From: JAADDV01 sp964582875
GTDB lineage: Bacteria; Aquificota; Aquificia; Aquificales; Hydrogenothermaceae
Direction: 5' to 3'
Assembly (NCBI GenBank): GCA_964582875.1
Contig: CAZOTZ010000037.1
Location: forward strand, 1-16,809
DNA: 16,809 bases
Part shown: positions 6,983-14,188 of the stretch, piece by piece
Numbering within the stretch: position 1 is the stretch's first letter
How the letters are laid out: every line of letters starts with the position of its first letter
The notes under the pieces: model-generated
Databases searched by the model: none
Told to the model about the DNA's origin: nothing
The model's input: only the letters and a program-made list of their open reading frames with translations
Program-made: the position numbers and the translations under genes

Positions 6983-7489
6983 TTACTTTATCTGTTCTTT
7001 TTCTTCTTTCTTAGATAAATAAGCATAAAACAGGTATATAAGCAGTAAAAGGTTTATTATATTTATTGTACTTGATACAGCGTGTATAGTTTTAAACCTC
7101 TCTTTAAAAACCTTAGCTTTTTCTTTCTCTCCCTCATCTATCAGCTGATAGTACTGGCTGTTCGCTGCCTGTCCCATTGGTAGAAGTGTTCTGTGTTCAG
7201 CCATGTACAGAAGTATAACAACAGTAAGTCCTATAACGAAACCTTTTAATCTTTTTACTATAAGCTTGTCTTTTATAGACTGTAGAGCTATAAGTGTGTA
7301 AATAACGATTCCAACTATCCAGCCAGAGGCAAAATAAAAAGGGAAGATAAGGTTAGTTATCTCCCCTGCAAGTCTATGGTCAAAGTGGGAAAAAAGTTGA
7401 GGTGTTAATATAAATGTTACGAATATGTTAAAACCTATTAAAACTCCAACAAGTAGTAAAATAATGAAATCAATATATTTATTCAACAA
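6983..7489 (-). CDS. DUF4149/TMEM205-like membrane protein
   Basis: A 168-aa inner-membrane protein with four predicted transmembrane helices: about 8-30, 46-69, 81-98 and 136-158. Before helix 2 is an HFDHRLAGEITNLIFP segment, and after helix 3 a hydrophilic loop rich in Glu and Lys. Size, helix count and the FDHxxAGEI and AEHRTLLPMG motifs fit DUF4149, whose function is unknown. The start must be TTG, since no ATG lies near the N-terminus. The TTG overlaps the last codons of ndk by 11 bases, with AGG upstream, so translation is probably coupled to ndk. No intrinsic terminator follows its stop. Membership of the family is likely; no function is proposed. Confidence 0.78.
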   Translation of the reverse strand: MLNKYIDFIILLLVGVLIGFNIFVTFILTPQLFSHFDHRLAGEITNLIFPFYFASGWIVGIVIYTLIALQSIKDKLIVKRLKGFVIGLTVVILLYMAEHRTLLPMGQAANSQYYQLIDEGEKEKAKVFKERFKTIHAVSSTINIINLLLLIYLFYAYLSKKEEKEQIK

Positions 7490-7901
7490 TTTCTAACCTG
7501 CTGAAAAAGAATGGTATCTCATACTCTGCTGATTCTGGAGAGTCTGAGCCGTGAACTGCGTTTTCTCCTATATTTGTTCCGTAGAGTTTTCTAAGGGTTC
7601 CTTCTTCTGCTTCTTCAGGGTTTGTAGCTCCCATTATTTCCCTGATTCTTGCTATTGCATTTTCTCCTTCCCATACCATAGCAACTATAGGTCCAGAAGA
7701 CATAAAATCACATAACTCATCATAAAAAGGTCTGTCTTTATGGACAATATAAAACTGTTTTGCCTGTTCTTTTGTTAGTTTTAGTTTTTTTAATGCTACA
7801 AGTTTAAAACCTTTTTCCTGAACGTGGGCTATTATTTTTCCTTCAACTCCTTTTTTTACAGCATCAGGTTTGATTAGCATAAGTGTTCTTTCTACAGACA
7901 T
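7479..7901 (-). CDS. ndk: Nucleoside diphosphate kinase
   Basis: Cytoplasmic enzyme that transfers the gamma phosphate of a nucleoside triphosphate to nucleoside diphosphates through a phosphohistidine, balancing NTP and dNTP pools. The 140 residues are full length for bacterial Ndk. Signatures: ERTLMLIKPDAVKKG at the N-terminus (Lys11), GATNP at 91-95, and the active-site NAVHGSDS block with catalytic His117. GGAGG lies about five bases before ATG. It stands between the tiny membrane-peptide gene (stop nine bases upstream of the ATG) and the DUF4149 gene (overlapping start), so it looks like part of the leuT transcript. Confidence 0.97.
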   Translation of the reverse strand: MSVERTLMLIKPDAVKKGVEGKIIAHVQEKGFKLVALKKLKLTKEQAKQFYIVHKDRPFYDELCDFMSSGPIVAMVWEGENAIARIREIMGATNPEEAEEGTLRKLYGTNIGENAVHGSDSPESAEYEIPFFFSRLEIVE

Positions 7902-7910
7902 TAAATCCTC

Positions 7911-8036
7911 CTATCCTCTTTTTTTGTTATTATTATACAGGATTTTATAAAATGAAAATACATTCAGGGCAATTACCACTGACCATGAAACAGTCATAAA
8001 AATTGCCCCTGTTGTGTTAAGAAGATGTCCTTCCAT
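7911..8036 (-). CDS. 41-aa single-span membrane peptide, putative LeuT accessory subunit
   Basis: A very small gene not resolved by usual length cut-offs. ATG at 8036 overlaps the last codons of the LeuT-type gene in another frame, and TAG at 7911-7913 lies just before the ndk ribosome site. The peptide begins M-E-G-H-L-L-N-T-T-G, has one hydrophobic span of about 22 residues (core IFMTVSWSVVIALNVF) and ends in a basic tail (N-N-N-K-K-R-G), the pattern expected for a single helix with its C-terminus in the cytoplasm. GGGAG precedes the ATG at about eight bases. Some NSS and SSS symporters have such tiny partner subunits encoded directly downstream, for example MetS with the methionine transporter MetP. 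By analogy this may stabilise or modulate the transporter. I recognise no clear sequence family; the call rests on size, topology, ribosome site and position. Confidence 0.7.
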   Translation of the reverse strand: MEGHLLNTTGAIFMTVSWSVVIALNVFSFYKILYNNNKKRG

Positions 8037-9561
8037 TTTTGTACTCCCATGCTTTTTTTACAAGGTAAATTCCCAGTAGAACAGTTATAAGAATAAATCC
8101 CCGGGCAATCCATCCATTTATGTTCTGTGGGATTAGTTTTGATGGAAGCTCTGTAAACAGCCACCATAGGAGGATTACCGTCAAGAAAGCAGGAGATATG
8201 TAGCTGAGTATATAGTAAAACACTTTAGGAACTTTTATATCTGCGTACCTGTTTATCTCTTCCCATGCTTTTTCTTTTCCTAAAATCCATACAAACACAA
8301 CAGTTTCAAGGAGTGCAAATATCACAAGGGAGAACGTTCCTATCCAGAAATCAAGCTCATCTAAAGCCCCTTTCAAGAAAATAGGGATTTGGGCAGATAT
8401 AAACAGGAATATCCCAAGGTATAAAACAGCTTTGTCTCTTTTTAGTTTGAACTCGTCTTCTAAAAAGGCTATAGCCGGTTGCATAAGTGCTATTGAAGAA
8501 GTTATTCCTGCAAAGAAAAGCAGTAAAAACCACAGAAAACCAAAGAAATTACCAAAAGGTATGTTTGCGAATATTGCAGGAAGTGCAATAAAACCAAGAT
8601 TAAAAGCTCCATTTGAAGCTATCTGTTGAGTAGCCATAACACCAAAGAATATAACAGATGCAGTTATAGCTATTGACCCACCAAGAATAACCTCTGCAAA
8701 TTCGTTAACAGATGCAGAGGCAAGACCGTTTAACGCTATATCACTTTTAGGTTTAAGATAAGATGCATATGTAAGGATTGCTCCAAAACCGATACTTAAT
8801 GTGAAGAATATCTGACCTGCAGCTGCAAGCCATACTTTAGGGTCTGAAAGTGCTGAAAAATCAGGGTTCCACAGAAAACCAAGACCATCAAGAACATTTC
8901 TACCTTCTGGGGAAGTCATTGTGAATACTCTTATAAGAAGAACAATTGCCATAATAAAAATTGCAGGCATTGCGAATTTTGCTACCTTTTCAATACCAGC
9001 AGAAACTCCTCTATGGAGTATATAGAGGTTAAGGAAAAGAGTTATTAAAAAGAATACATAAGTCGTTATAGGAGGTGTTAAAAAAACACTACTTCCAGAA
9101 TTTGCCCCTATTATACTTACAAGGAAATCTTCAAAAGGTTTCAGGTAGTTCTTTACATCTGAAGAAACAGGTGTGTCTGGCATTTTATGGAAAAGGCTAA
9201 AAAAGGAGTAAAGAAGGGTCCAGCTTTCTATATACGTATAGTAAACAACAACCACTAAAGGGATTATAACACCAAGTATACCTAAATATTTTGCAAAAGG
9301 TTTTTTCCATATGTAATCAAAGACAGCTACTGCTGTTCCGTGTCCCCTTTCTCCTCCGTATCTACCAAGTCCCCATTCAACCCAGACAAGGGGAATGCCA
9401 AGGAGGATAAGGGATATCATGTAAGGAATCATAAATGCACCACCGCCATTATCGGCAGCCTGAACAGGAAATCTTAAAAAATTACCAAGACCTATTGCAT
9501 TACCTGCAACGGCAAGTATAAGTCCTAACCTGCTGCCCCATTGTTCCCGTTGGTTTACCAT
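8017..9561 (-). CDS. leuT: LeuT-type Na+/amino-acid symporter (NSS family)
   Basis: A 514-aa inner-membrane symporter with twelve predicted helices in the LeuT fold, importing small hydrophobic amino acids with sodium. Compared from memory with Aquifex LeuT, the two run without offset through at least position 404. Substrate and sodium residues match: Asn21, Ala22, Gly24-Leu25-Gly26, Asn27, Val104, Tyr108, Phe253, Thr254, Ser256, Phe259, Asn286, Phe320, Thr354 and Ser355. The extracellular gate pair Arg30/Asp404 is present. Glu290, which replaces the chloride ion in LeuT, is conserved, so transport should be chloride independent. Differences in or near the pocket are Ile23 (Val in LeuT) and Leu359 (Ile in LeuT). 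The ATG follows AGGAG at ten bases. It is divergent from hemA, and the tiny membrane-peptide gene overlaps its 3' end. Substrate range is inferred. Confidence 0.95.
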   Translation of the reverse strand: MVNQREQWGSRLGLILAVAGNAIGLGNFLRFPVQAADNGGGAFMIPYMISLILLGIPLVWVEWGLGRYGGERGHGTAVAVFDYIWKKPFAKYLGILGVIIPLVVVVYYTYIESWTLLYSFFSLFHKMPDTPVSSDVKNYLKPFEDFLVSIIGANSGSSVFLTPPITTYVFFLITLFLNLYILHRGVSAGIEKVAKFAMPAIFIMAIVLLIRVFTMTSPEGRNVLDGLGFLWNPDFSALSDPKVWLAAAGQIFFTLSIGFGAILTYASYLKPKSDIALNGLASASVNEFAEVILGGSIAITASVIFFGVMATQQIASNGAFNLGFIALPAIFANIPFGNFFGFLWFLLLFFAGITSSIALMQPAIAFLEDEFKLKRDKAVLYLGIFLFISAQIPIFLKGALDELDFWIGTFSLVIFALLETVVFVWILGKEKAWEEINRYADIKVPKVFYYILSYISPAFLTVILLWWLFTELPSKLIPQNINGWIARGFILITVLLGIYLVKKAWEYKNGRTSS

Positions 9562-9590
9562 ACGTCTAAAACTCCTAAACTTTTGAAAAT

Positions 9591-9620
9591 TTGACTATTT
9601 AAAGAAGTATTTCATATTAT
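9591..9620 (+). promoter_or_regulatory. Putative sigma-70-type promoter of hemA
   Basis: TTGACT at 9591-9596 and TATTAT at 9615-9620 are separated by 18 bases, predicting a start near 9627 and a leader of about 45 bases before hemA. A TATAAT at 9618-9623 overlaps but would need a 21-base spacer. On the opposite strand a TATAAT reading from 9621 to 9616 could serve leuT, so the two divergent promoters share the same AT block. Confidence 0.5.
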
Positions 9621-9652
9621 AATACTTTGAAAGCTTTGTATAGAAGTACTTC
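9604..9652. promoter_or_regulatory. Pair of near-identical palindromes, candidate operators
   Basis: GAAGTATTTC (9604-9613) and GAAGTACTTC (9643-9652) are 10-base palindromic elements that differ at one base. Each is preceded by A-x-A, and they lie 39 bases centre to centre. They flank the shared -10 region between leuT and hemA: the first between the hemA -35 and -10, the second in the hemA leader and upstream of the leuT promoter. The arrangement suits a dimeric regulator of both genes, but no protein can be named. Confidence 0.35.
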
Positions 9653-9672
9653 CTTATATAAAAGAGGATAAA

Positions 9673-10980
9673 ATGGAAATTTTCGCTGTAGGTCTCAACT
9701 ACAAAACAGCTCCTGTAGAAATCAGAGAAAAACTTTCTATAAAAGAAGATGAGCTTCAAGATGTTCTCAGTAAGATTTTTCAGCTCCCATTTGTATATGA
9801 AACCTGTTTACTGTCCACATGTAATAGGGTTGAGATTTACGGTGTATCAGATGAAGAAGCTCCTGTTTACGATGGAATGCTTGAAATTTTTTCAGAGATA
9901 TCAGGTTTAAGTAAAGAAAGCCTGAAAAAACATACTTTCTTCTACACAGGAAAGGAAGCGATAAAACATATATTCAGGGTTTCTGCAAGTTTAGACTCTA
10001 TGGTTATTGGAGAACCACAGATTGTATGTCAGTTTAAAGACTCATTCTCTATAGCAAAACAGTCTAAAACTGTAAGGCATATAATGAGTAAGCTTTTTGA
10101 TAAGGCTTTAAATGTTTCTAAAAAAATCAGAACATCAACAGGTATAGGAAGGAAAGCTGTATCAATCAGTTATGCAGCTGTTGAACTTGCAAAAAAGATA
10201 TTCGGGGATTTATCTGATAAGAATGTTCTCTTAATAGGCGCTGGTGAAATGGCAGAGCTTGCAGCAAGACATCTATCATCAACAGGGGTTAAACATATAT
10301 TTGTTTCAAACAGAACATTTGAGAAAGCAGTTCAGCTTGCAAAAGAGTTTGGAGGTAGTGCTATAAGCTTTAATAAGCTTTTTGAGTTTCTACCAGAAGC
10401 AGACATAATAATAGTGTCAACAGGTGCAAAAGAACCAATACTGAGAAAAGAGCATTTTCAGAAAGTAAATAAAATAAGACACGGAGAGCCAGTTTTTATA
10501 ATAGATATATCAGTTCCAAGGAACGTTTCTGAAGATGTAAATGAAATAGAAAGTGTTTACCTTTACAACATTGATGATTTAAAAACAGTCGTTGATAAAA
10601 ATCTTGAAGAAAGAAAGATAGCAGCCGCCTCAGCTGAAATAATAATAGATGAAGAAGTATCAAAGTTTGAAAGGTGGTTATCCCAGTTAAAAGTAGCTCC
10701 TGCTATCACAAAAGTCAGAAATTTTGCTGATGAGATAAGAGAGTACCAGCTTCAAAAGCTTTTTAGTCAGATGCCATATCTTAATGAAAAGGAAAGAGAA
10801 ACTATAGACCTTGCTATGAGGTCTGTTATAAACAAACTTCTCCACAGACCAACAATGTACATAAAAGACAAAGCAAGTAGTGAAGACAGCGACATCTACA
10901 TTGAGATATTTGAAGAGATGTTCAGTAGAAAGTGGGATTACAGAAAGCTTAAAGACCACACAAAAAGGAAAAAGGATTGA
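9673..10980 (+). CDS. hemA: Glutamyl-tRNA reductase
   Basis: Catalyses the NADPH-dependent reduction of glutamyl-tRNA to glutamate-1-semialdehyde, the first committed step of C5-pathway tetrapyrrole (heme) synthesis. The 435 residues match full-length bacterial HemA. The N-terminal catalytic domain begins MEIFAVGLNYKTAP and has the active-site LSTCNRVEIY with catalytic Cys50. A conserved SLDSMVIGEPQI segment spans 106-117. The NADPH-binding domain carries VLLIGAGEMAELAARHL from about 185. The C-terminal helical dimerisation domain includes LLHRPT. The ATG follows AGAGGATAAA. It leads a plus-strand run and overlaps the start of lptC by four bases (TTGA), so it is probably cotranscribed with the Lpt genes. 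Confidence 0.97.
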   Translation: MEIFAVGLNYKTAPVEIREKLSIKEDELQDVLSKIFQLPFVYETCLLSTCNRVEIYGVSDEEAPVYDGMLEIFSEISGLSKESLKKHTFFYTGKEAIKHIFRVSASLDSMVIGEPQIVCQFKDSFSIAKQSKTVRHIMSKLFDKALNVSKKIRTSTGIGRKAVSISYAAVELAKKIFGDLSDKNVLLIGAGEMAELAARHLSSTGVKHIFVSNRTFEKAVQLAKEFGGSAISFNKLFEFLPEADIIIVSTGAKEPILRKEHFQKVNKIRHGEPVFIIDISVPRNVSEDVNEIESVYLYNIDDLKTVVDKNLEERKIAAASAEIIIDEEVSKFERWLSQLKVAPAITKVRNFADEIREYQLQKLFSQMPYLNEKERETIDLAMRSVINKLLHRPTMYIKDKASSEDSDIYIEIFEEMFSRKWDYRKLKDHTKRKKD

Positions 10981-11489
10981 AAAAGAACATCTTTCAAATA
11001 GTTTTAGCTGTTTTTATCATTTCTTATCTGTTTTATGAAATACAGGAAAAGTATTACCAGTCTGAGATAAAACTTCTCCAGTTTGGAAAGTCTTATATAA
11101 AAGACTTTATTATTGTAGGGAAGAACCGGGAAAAATTTGTTCTGAAAGGGGATTATTTAGAGGATAAAAAAGACACAGTAAAAATAGAAAATTTTGTTCT
11201 TAACTATATAAGGGAAAAGGAAGTTCTGAATATAAAATCAAAAGTTGCAAAATACCTGAAAAAAGTCAATGTACTGACCCTTGAAAAGAATGTTAATATA
11301 CTTGGGAAAAATCTTTTTATAGATACAGATACCCTTTACATACTCCTGAAAGATAAAAAAGCTTTCAACAGTAGTGATGTTGTTATAAAGATGAAAAATA
11401 TAACTACTTCTGGTAAAAATATTGTTGTTGATTTAAAAAATGAGACACTACAGCTTGAAGCTGTAAAATCAAAAATCAGAGGTATCTGA
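10977..11489 (+). CDS. lptC: LptC-like LPS transport protein
   Basis: A 170-aa bitopic inner-membrane protein. One N-terminal hydrophobic helix (about 5-21) is followed by a periplasmic part of short beta strands, many spaced as in the beta-jellyroll of LptC/LptA (DFIIVGKNREKFVLKGDYLE, then VNILGKNLFIDTDTLYILL and ITTSGKNIVVDL). LptC anchors the periplasmic bridge that moves lipopolysaccharide from the LptB2FG ATP-driven extractor to LptA. Sequence conservation in the family is low. The call rests on topology, size and the following lptA gene. The start is TTG, overlapping the hemA stop, with a strong AAAAAGGA ribosome site in the hemA tail. The stop overlaps the lptA start by one base (TGATG). 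Confidence 0.8.
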   Translation: MKKNIFQIVLAVFIISYLFYEIQEKYYQSEIKLLQFGKSYIKDFIIVGKNREKFVLKGDYLEDKKDTVKIENFVLNYIREKEVLNIKSKVAKYLKKVNVLTLEKNVNILGKNLFIDTDTLYILLKDKKAFNSSDVVIKMKNITTSGKNIVVDLKNETLQLEAVKSKIRGI

Positions 11490-11938
11490 TGTTTTTCAGA
11501 TTTTTTTTAGTAGTTTTACTGGTTTTCAGTTTTTCATACGGTAAAACAAAAAAAGAAAATGTTCCTATCCTTGTTGAAGCTGATAAACTTGTTTTCAATA
11601 AGAAAGAAAATACAGCGAAATATATAGGAAATGTTGTTATAAAAAAGGGAGATATCACAATAAAAGCAGGTTCTTTAAATATTTACTTAGATAAAGAAAA
11701 CAAAATAAAAAAAGTGATAGCAAAAGACAAAGTCGTTTTTGAGAAAGGAAATGTAAAAGGAAAAGCACAGGAAGCTGTTTTAGAAAAAGATACAGTTATA
11801 CTGAAGGGGAATGCTGAGATAAGACAGAAAAACAACGTTATAAAAGGAGATGTTATTGTTTATAATCTGAAAACAGGGAATGTTGAAGTTAAAGGTAAAA
11901 ATAAAAGAGTCAGAACAATCATATTTCCTGAGCAATAA
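11489..11938 (+). CDS. lptA: LptA/OstA-like periplasmic LPS transport protein
   Basis: A 149-aa protein with a clear Sec signal peptide: hydrophobic MFFRFFLVVLLVFSFSYG, probable cleavage near residue 18. The mature part follows the OstA/LptA beta-jellyroll pattern: VLVEADKLVFNKKENTA-like opening, YIGNVVIKKGDITIKAGSLNIYL, VIAKDKVVFEKGNVKGKAQEAVLEK, then ILKGNAEIRQKNNVIKGD and VYNL near the end. LptA monomers stack between LptC and LptD to carry lipopolysaccharide across the periplasm. The length is a little below E. coli LptA, and complete. The ATG overlaps the lptC stop. An lptB ATPase gene, often next in line elsewhere, is absent here; an ExeA-like ATPase gene follows instead. Confidence 0.87.
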   Translation: MFFRFFLVVLLVFSFSYGKTKKENVPILVEADKLVFNKKENTAKYIGNVVIKKGDITIKAGSLNIYLDKENKIKKVIAKDKVVFEKGNVKGKAQEAVLEKDTVILKGNAEIRQKNNVIKGDVIVYNLKTGNVEVKGKNKRVRTIIFPEQ

Positions 11939-11949
11939 AAGAGGAAATC

Positions 11950-12882
11950 ATGTCGTATCTTAGTTTTTTTGGGCTTAAAGATGACCCTTTTAAAATAACC
12001 CCGGATGTCAGGTATTTTTATCCTTCAAAAACCCACAGGTATGCCCTTCATCTCCTTGAGTATGTTGTTGAGCATAAAGAAGGTTTCTGTGTGATTATAG
12101 GAGAGCCAGGGACAGGAAAAACAACAGTTGTTAGAAAATTTTTATCCTCCCTTGAAGAAGATAAGTTTATATACGCATTAGTTCTGACACCTAACCTTAC
12201 CCCTGAAGAGTTCTTAAAAACAGTACTTCAGGAACTTAAAGTAGAAAAGGTTAATCTAAAAGAAGACTCAAAAAATGATTTACTAAAAAAGTTTCAATCT
12301 TTTCTCCTTGAAAATGTAAAGAAAGGGAAAAGAATACTTATCATTGTTGATGAAGCACAAAATTTACCTATAGACACCCTTGAAGAGCTAAGAACCCTTT
12401 CAAATCTTGAAACTGAAAGGGAGAAACTTATCCAGATTATTCTCCTTGGACAACCAGAACTTGAGGATAAACTAAAACTTCCACAACTAAGACAGCTAAA
12501 CCAGAGAATAACAAGTAAAGTTTTCCTTCAGCCTTTATCAAAAGAAGAAACTGTCAAATACATAAATCACCATATAAAGGAAGCCGGTGGAGATAATGTT
12601 GAAATAACAAAATCAGCATTTTCAAAAATATACAAATACTCACAGGGAATACCCCGGGTGATAAATATACTGACTTCAAGAAGTTTAATGGCTGCTTTCC
12701 TTGAAAACTCAACAAAGGTTAAGGGTAAGCATGTAGAAACAGCAAGGTACACACTAAACCCGGATATAATCCCTGGCTATAAAGAATCAAACAGGGATTA
12801 CTACATAATTCTTACCTTAATACTTTTAAATATTGTTGGTATTCTATATATAGTTTACAAACTCCTATTTGAAGGTGGATAA
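11950..12882 (+). CDS. ExeA/GspA-like AAA ATPase with C-terminal membrane anchor
   Basis: A 310-aa AAA ATPase of the ExeA/GspA type. It opens with the family hallmark Y-x-x-F-F-G-L-x-x-x-P-F (residues 3-14). Walker A GEPGTGKT is at 51-58 and Walker B ILIIVDEAQN at 129-138, followed by a LRTLSNLET sensor-like region and SQGIPRVINIL near 233. The C-terminal end has one hydrophobic helix (about 285-305) and stops four residues later. ExeA proteins have a longer periplasmic peptidoglycan-binding part after this helix; here it is missing, so the protein would sit as a cytoplasmic ATPase anchored by its tail. Possible roles are envelope or secretin assembly, or gating of a type II secretion or pilus machine; context gives no proof. 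GAGGAAATC precedes ATG. The aroA start follows the stop directly. Confidence 0.85.
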   Translation: MSYLSFFGLKDDPFKITPDVRYFYPSKTHRYALHLLEYVVEHKEGFCVIIGEPGTGKTTVVRKFLSSLEEDKFIYALVLTPNLTPEEFLKTVLQELKVEKVNLKEDSKNDLLKKFQSFLLENVKKGKRILIIVDEAQNLPIDTLEELRTLSNLETEREKLIQIILLGQPELEDKLKLPQLRQLNQRITSKVFLQPLSKEETVKYINHHIKEAGGDNVEITKSAFSKIYKYSQGIPRVINILTSRSLMAAFLENSTKVKGKHVETARYTLNPDIIPGYKESNRDYYIILTLILLNIVGILYIVYKLLFEGG

Positions 12883-14184
12883 ATGGACATTAAAATAACA
12901 AAAGTTAAAAAAGTTTTAGGTGATTTAAGGGTACCTTCTGATAAATCTATATCCCACAGGTCTGTGATACTTACTTCCATGGCAAAAGGAAAAAGTACAG
13001 TTAAAAACATCTTAAAAGCAGGAGATACACTCACAACAATTTCTGTCTTTAAATCTTTAGGTGTTGGTATAGAGGAAAAAGGAGAGGTTATTGAAATAAA
13101 GGGAGTTAACTTATTTGGATATAAAGAACCTGAAGATATACTTGATATGGGAAATTCAGGGACAACAACAAGACTTACCCTTGGTCTTCTTTCAGGTCAG
13201 GACTTTTTTTCTGCTTTAACCGGGGATAGTAGTCTGAGAAAAAGACCAATGGGAAGAGTTGTCAATCCTTTAAGGGAGATGGGAGCTGAAATTGACGGTA
13301 GAAAAGAAGGTGAACTTTTACCTTTATCTGTGAGAGGGAAAAGACTTACAGGAATAGAATTTTTTAATAAAAAGTCAAGTGCTCAGGTTAAATCAGCTCT
13401 CCTTATAGCAGGCCTTCTATCTGAAGGTAAAACAACAGTTGTAGAAAAAGTAAAATCAAGGGACCACACAGAAAAAATGCTTTCTGCAATGGGAGCAGAT
13501 ATACAGATAGAAGAAAAAACAGACTTGTACCAGGTTTCCATAAAAGGAAAAAAAGAACTGAAACCTGTTGATATAGATGTTCCAGCTGACCCTTCTTCAG
13601 CTGCATTTTTTGCAGCAGCCGCATCTATTGTTCCTGATTCAGAAGTCCTTTTAAAGGATGTTCTTATAAACCCAACAAGGGATGGTTTTTTCAGGAAACT
13701 TATGGAAATGGGAGCTGAGGTTGAATACCTTAAGGAAAGGGAAAAAGTAGGGGAAAAAGTAGCTGATATACTTGTCAAGTACTCACCTGATATGAAAGGA
13801 ATAAACATATCAAAAGAAGATATCCCATCAATGGTAGATGAAGTCCCTTTACTCGCCCTTGTTGCAACCCAGGCAGAAGGAGAAACTGTTATAACAGGAG
13901 CTGAAGAATTAAGGGTTAAAGAAAGTGATAGGATAAAAGCTGTTGTAGAGAACCTCAGGAATATAGGTGTTGAGATTGAAGAACTTGAAGATGGCATGGT
14001 AATAAAGGGAAAACAGAAAATAAAAGGTGGTATAGTTGACAGTTTTAATGACCACAGAATAGCTATGGGATTTGCGATTCTTGGGCTTATATCTGAAGAA
14101 GGAATAACAATAAAAAACGCAGATTGTGTTTTTATATCTTATCCTAACTTTTTTGAAGACCTTGAAAAACTTATAAGAAGGTGA
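12883..14184 (+). CDS. aroA: 3-phosphoshikimate 1-carboxyvinyltransferase (EPSP synthase)
   Basis: Sixth step of the shikimate pathway: joins phosphoenolpyruvate to shikimate-3-phosphate, giving EPSP on the way to chorismate. The 433 residues are full length for the two-domain fold. Motifs: SDKSISHR at 19-26 with the catalytic Lys21, GNSGTTTRL at 90-98, LRKRPMGRV at 118-126, SAQVKSALL at 166-174, and later VDEVPLLALVA and LRVKESDRIKAV. The SAQVK pattern resembles the class II (Bacillus-type) enzymes rather than the E. coli type, while the residue of the NSGT loop linked to glyphosate sensitivity is the ordinary Gly. The ATG begins immediately after the ATPase stop, with GGTGG about four bases upstream, so coupling is likely. 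The mqnC gene, which uses chorismate-derived material, follows after four bases. Confidence 0.97.
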   Translation: MDIKITKVKKVLGDLRVPSDKSISHRSVILTSMAKGKSTVKNILKAGDTLTTISVFKSLGVGIEEKGEVIEIKGVNLFGYKEPEDILDMGNSGTTTRLTLGLLSGQDFFSALTGDSSLRKRPMGRVVNPLREMGAEIDGRKEGELLPLSVRGKRLTGIEFFNKKSSAQVKSALLIAGLLSEGKTTVVEKVKSRDHTEKMLSAMGADIQIEEKTDLYQVSIKGKKELKPVDIDVPADPSSAAFFAAAASIVPDSEVLLKDVLINPTRDGFFRKLMEMGAEVEYLKEREKVGEKVADILVKYSPDMKGINISKEDIPSMVDEVPLLALVATQAEGETVITGAEELRVKESDRIKAVVENLRNIGVEIEELEDGMVIKGKQKIKGGIVDSFNDHRIAMGFAILGLISEEGITIKNADCVFISYPNFFEDLEKLIRR

Positions 14185-14188
14185 TGTT

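Noticed and set aside
13383..13997. A 204-codon open frame on the minus strand inside aroA
   Set aside because: Its Ser/Phe-rich composition is typical of the reverse complement of a Lys/Glu/Gly-rich gene; aroA is unambiguous on the other strand.
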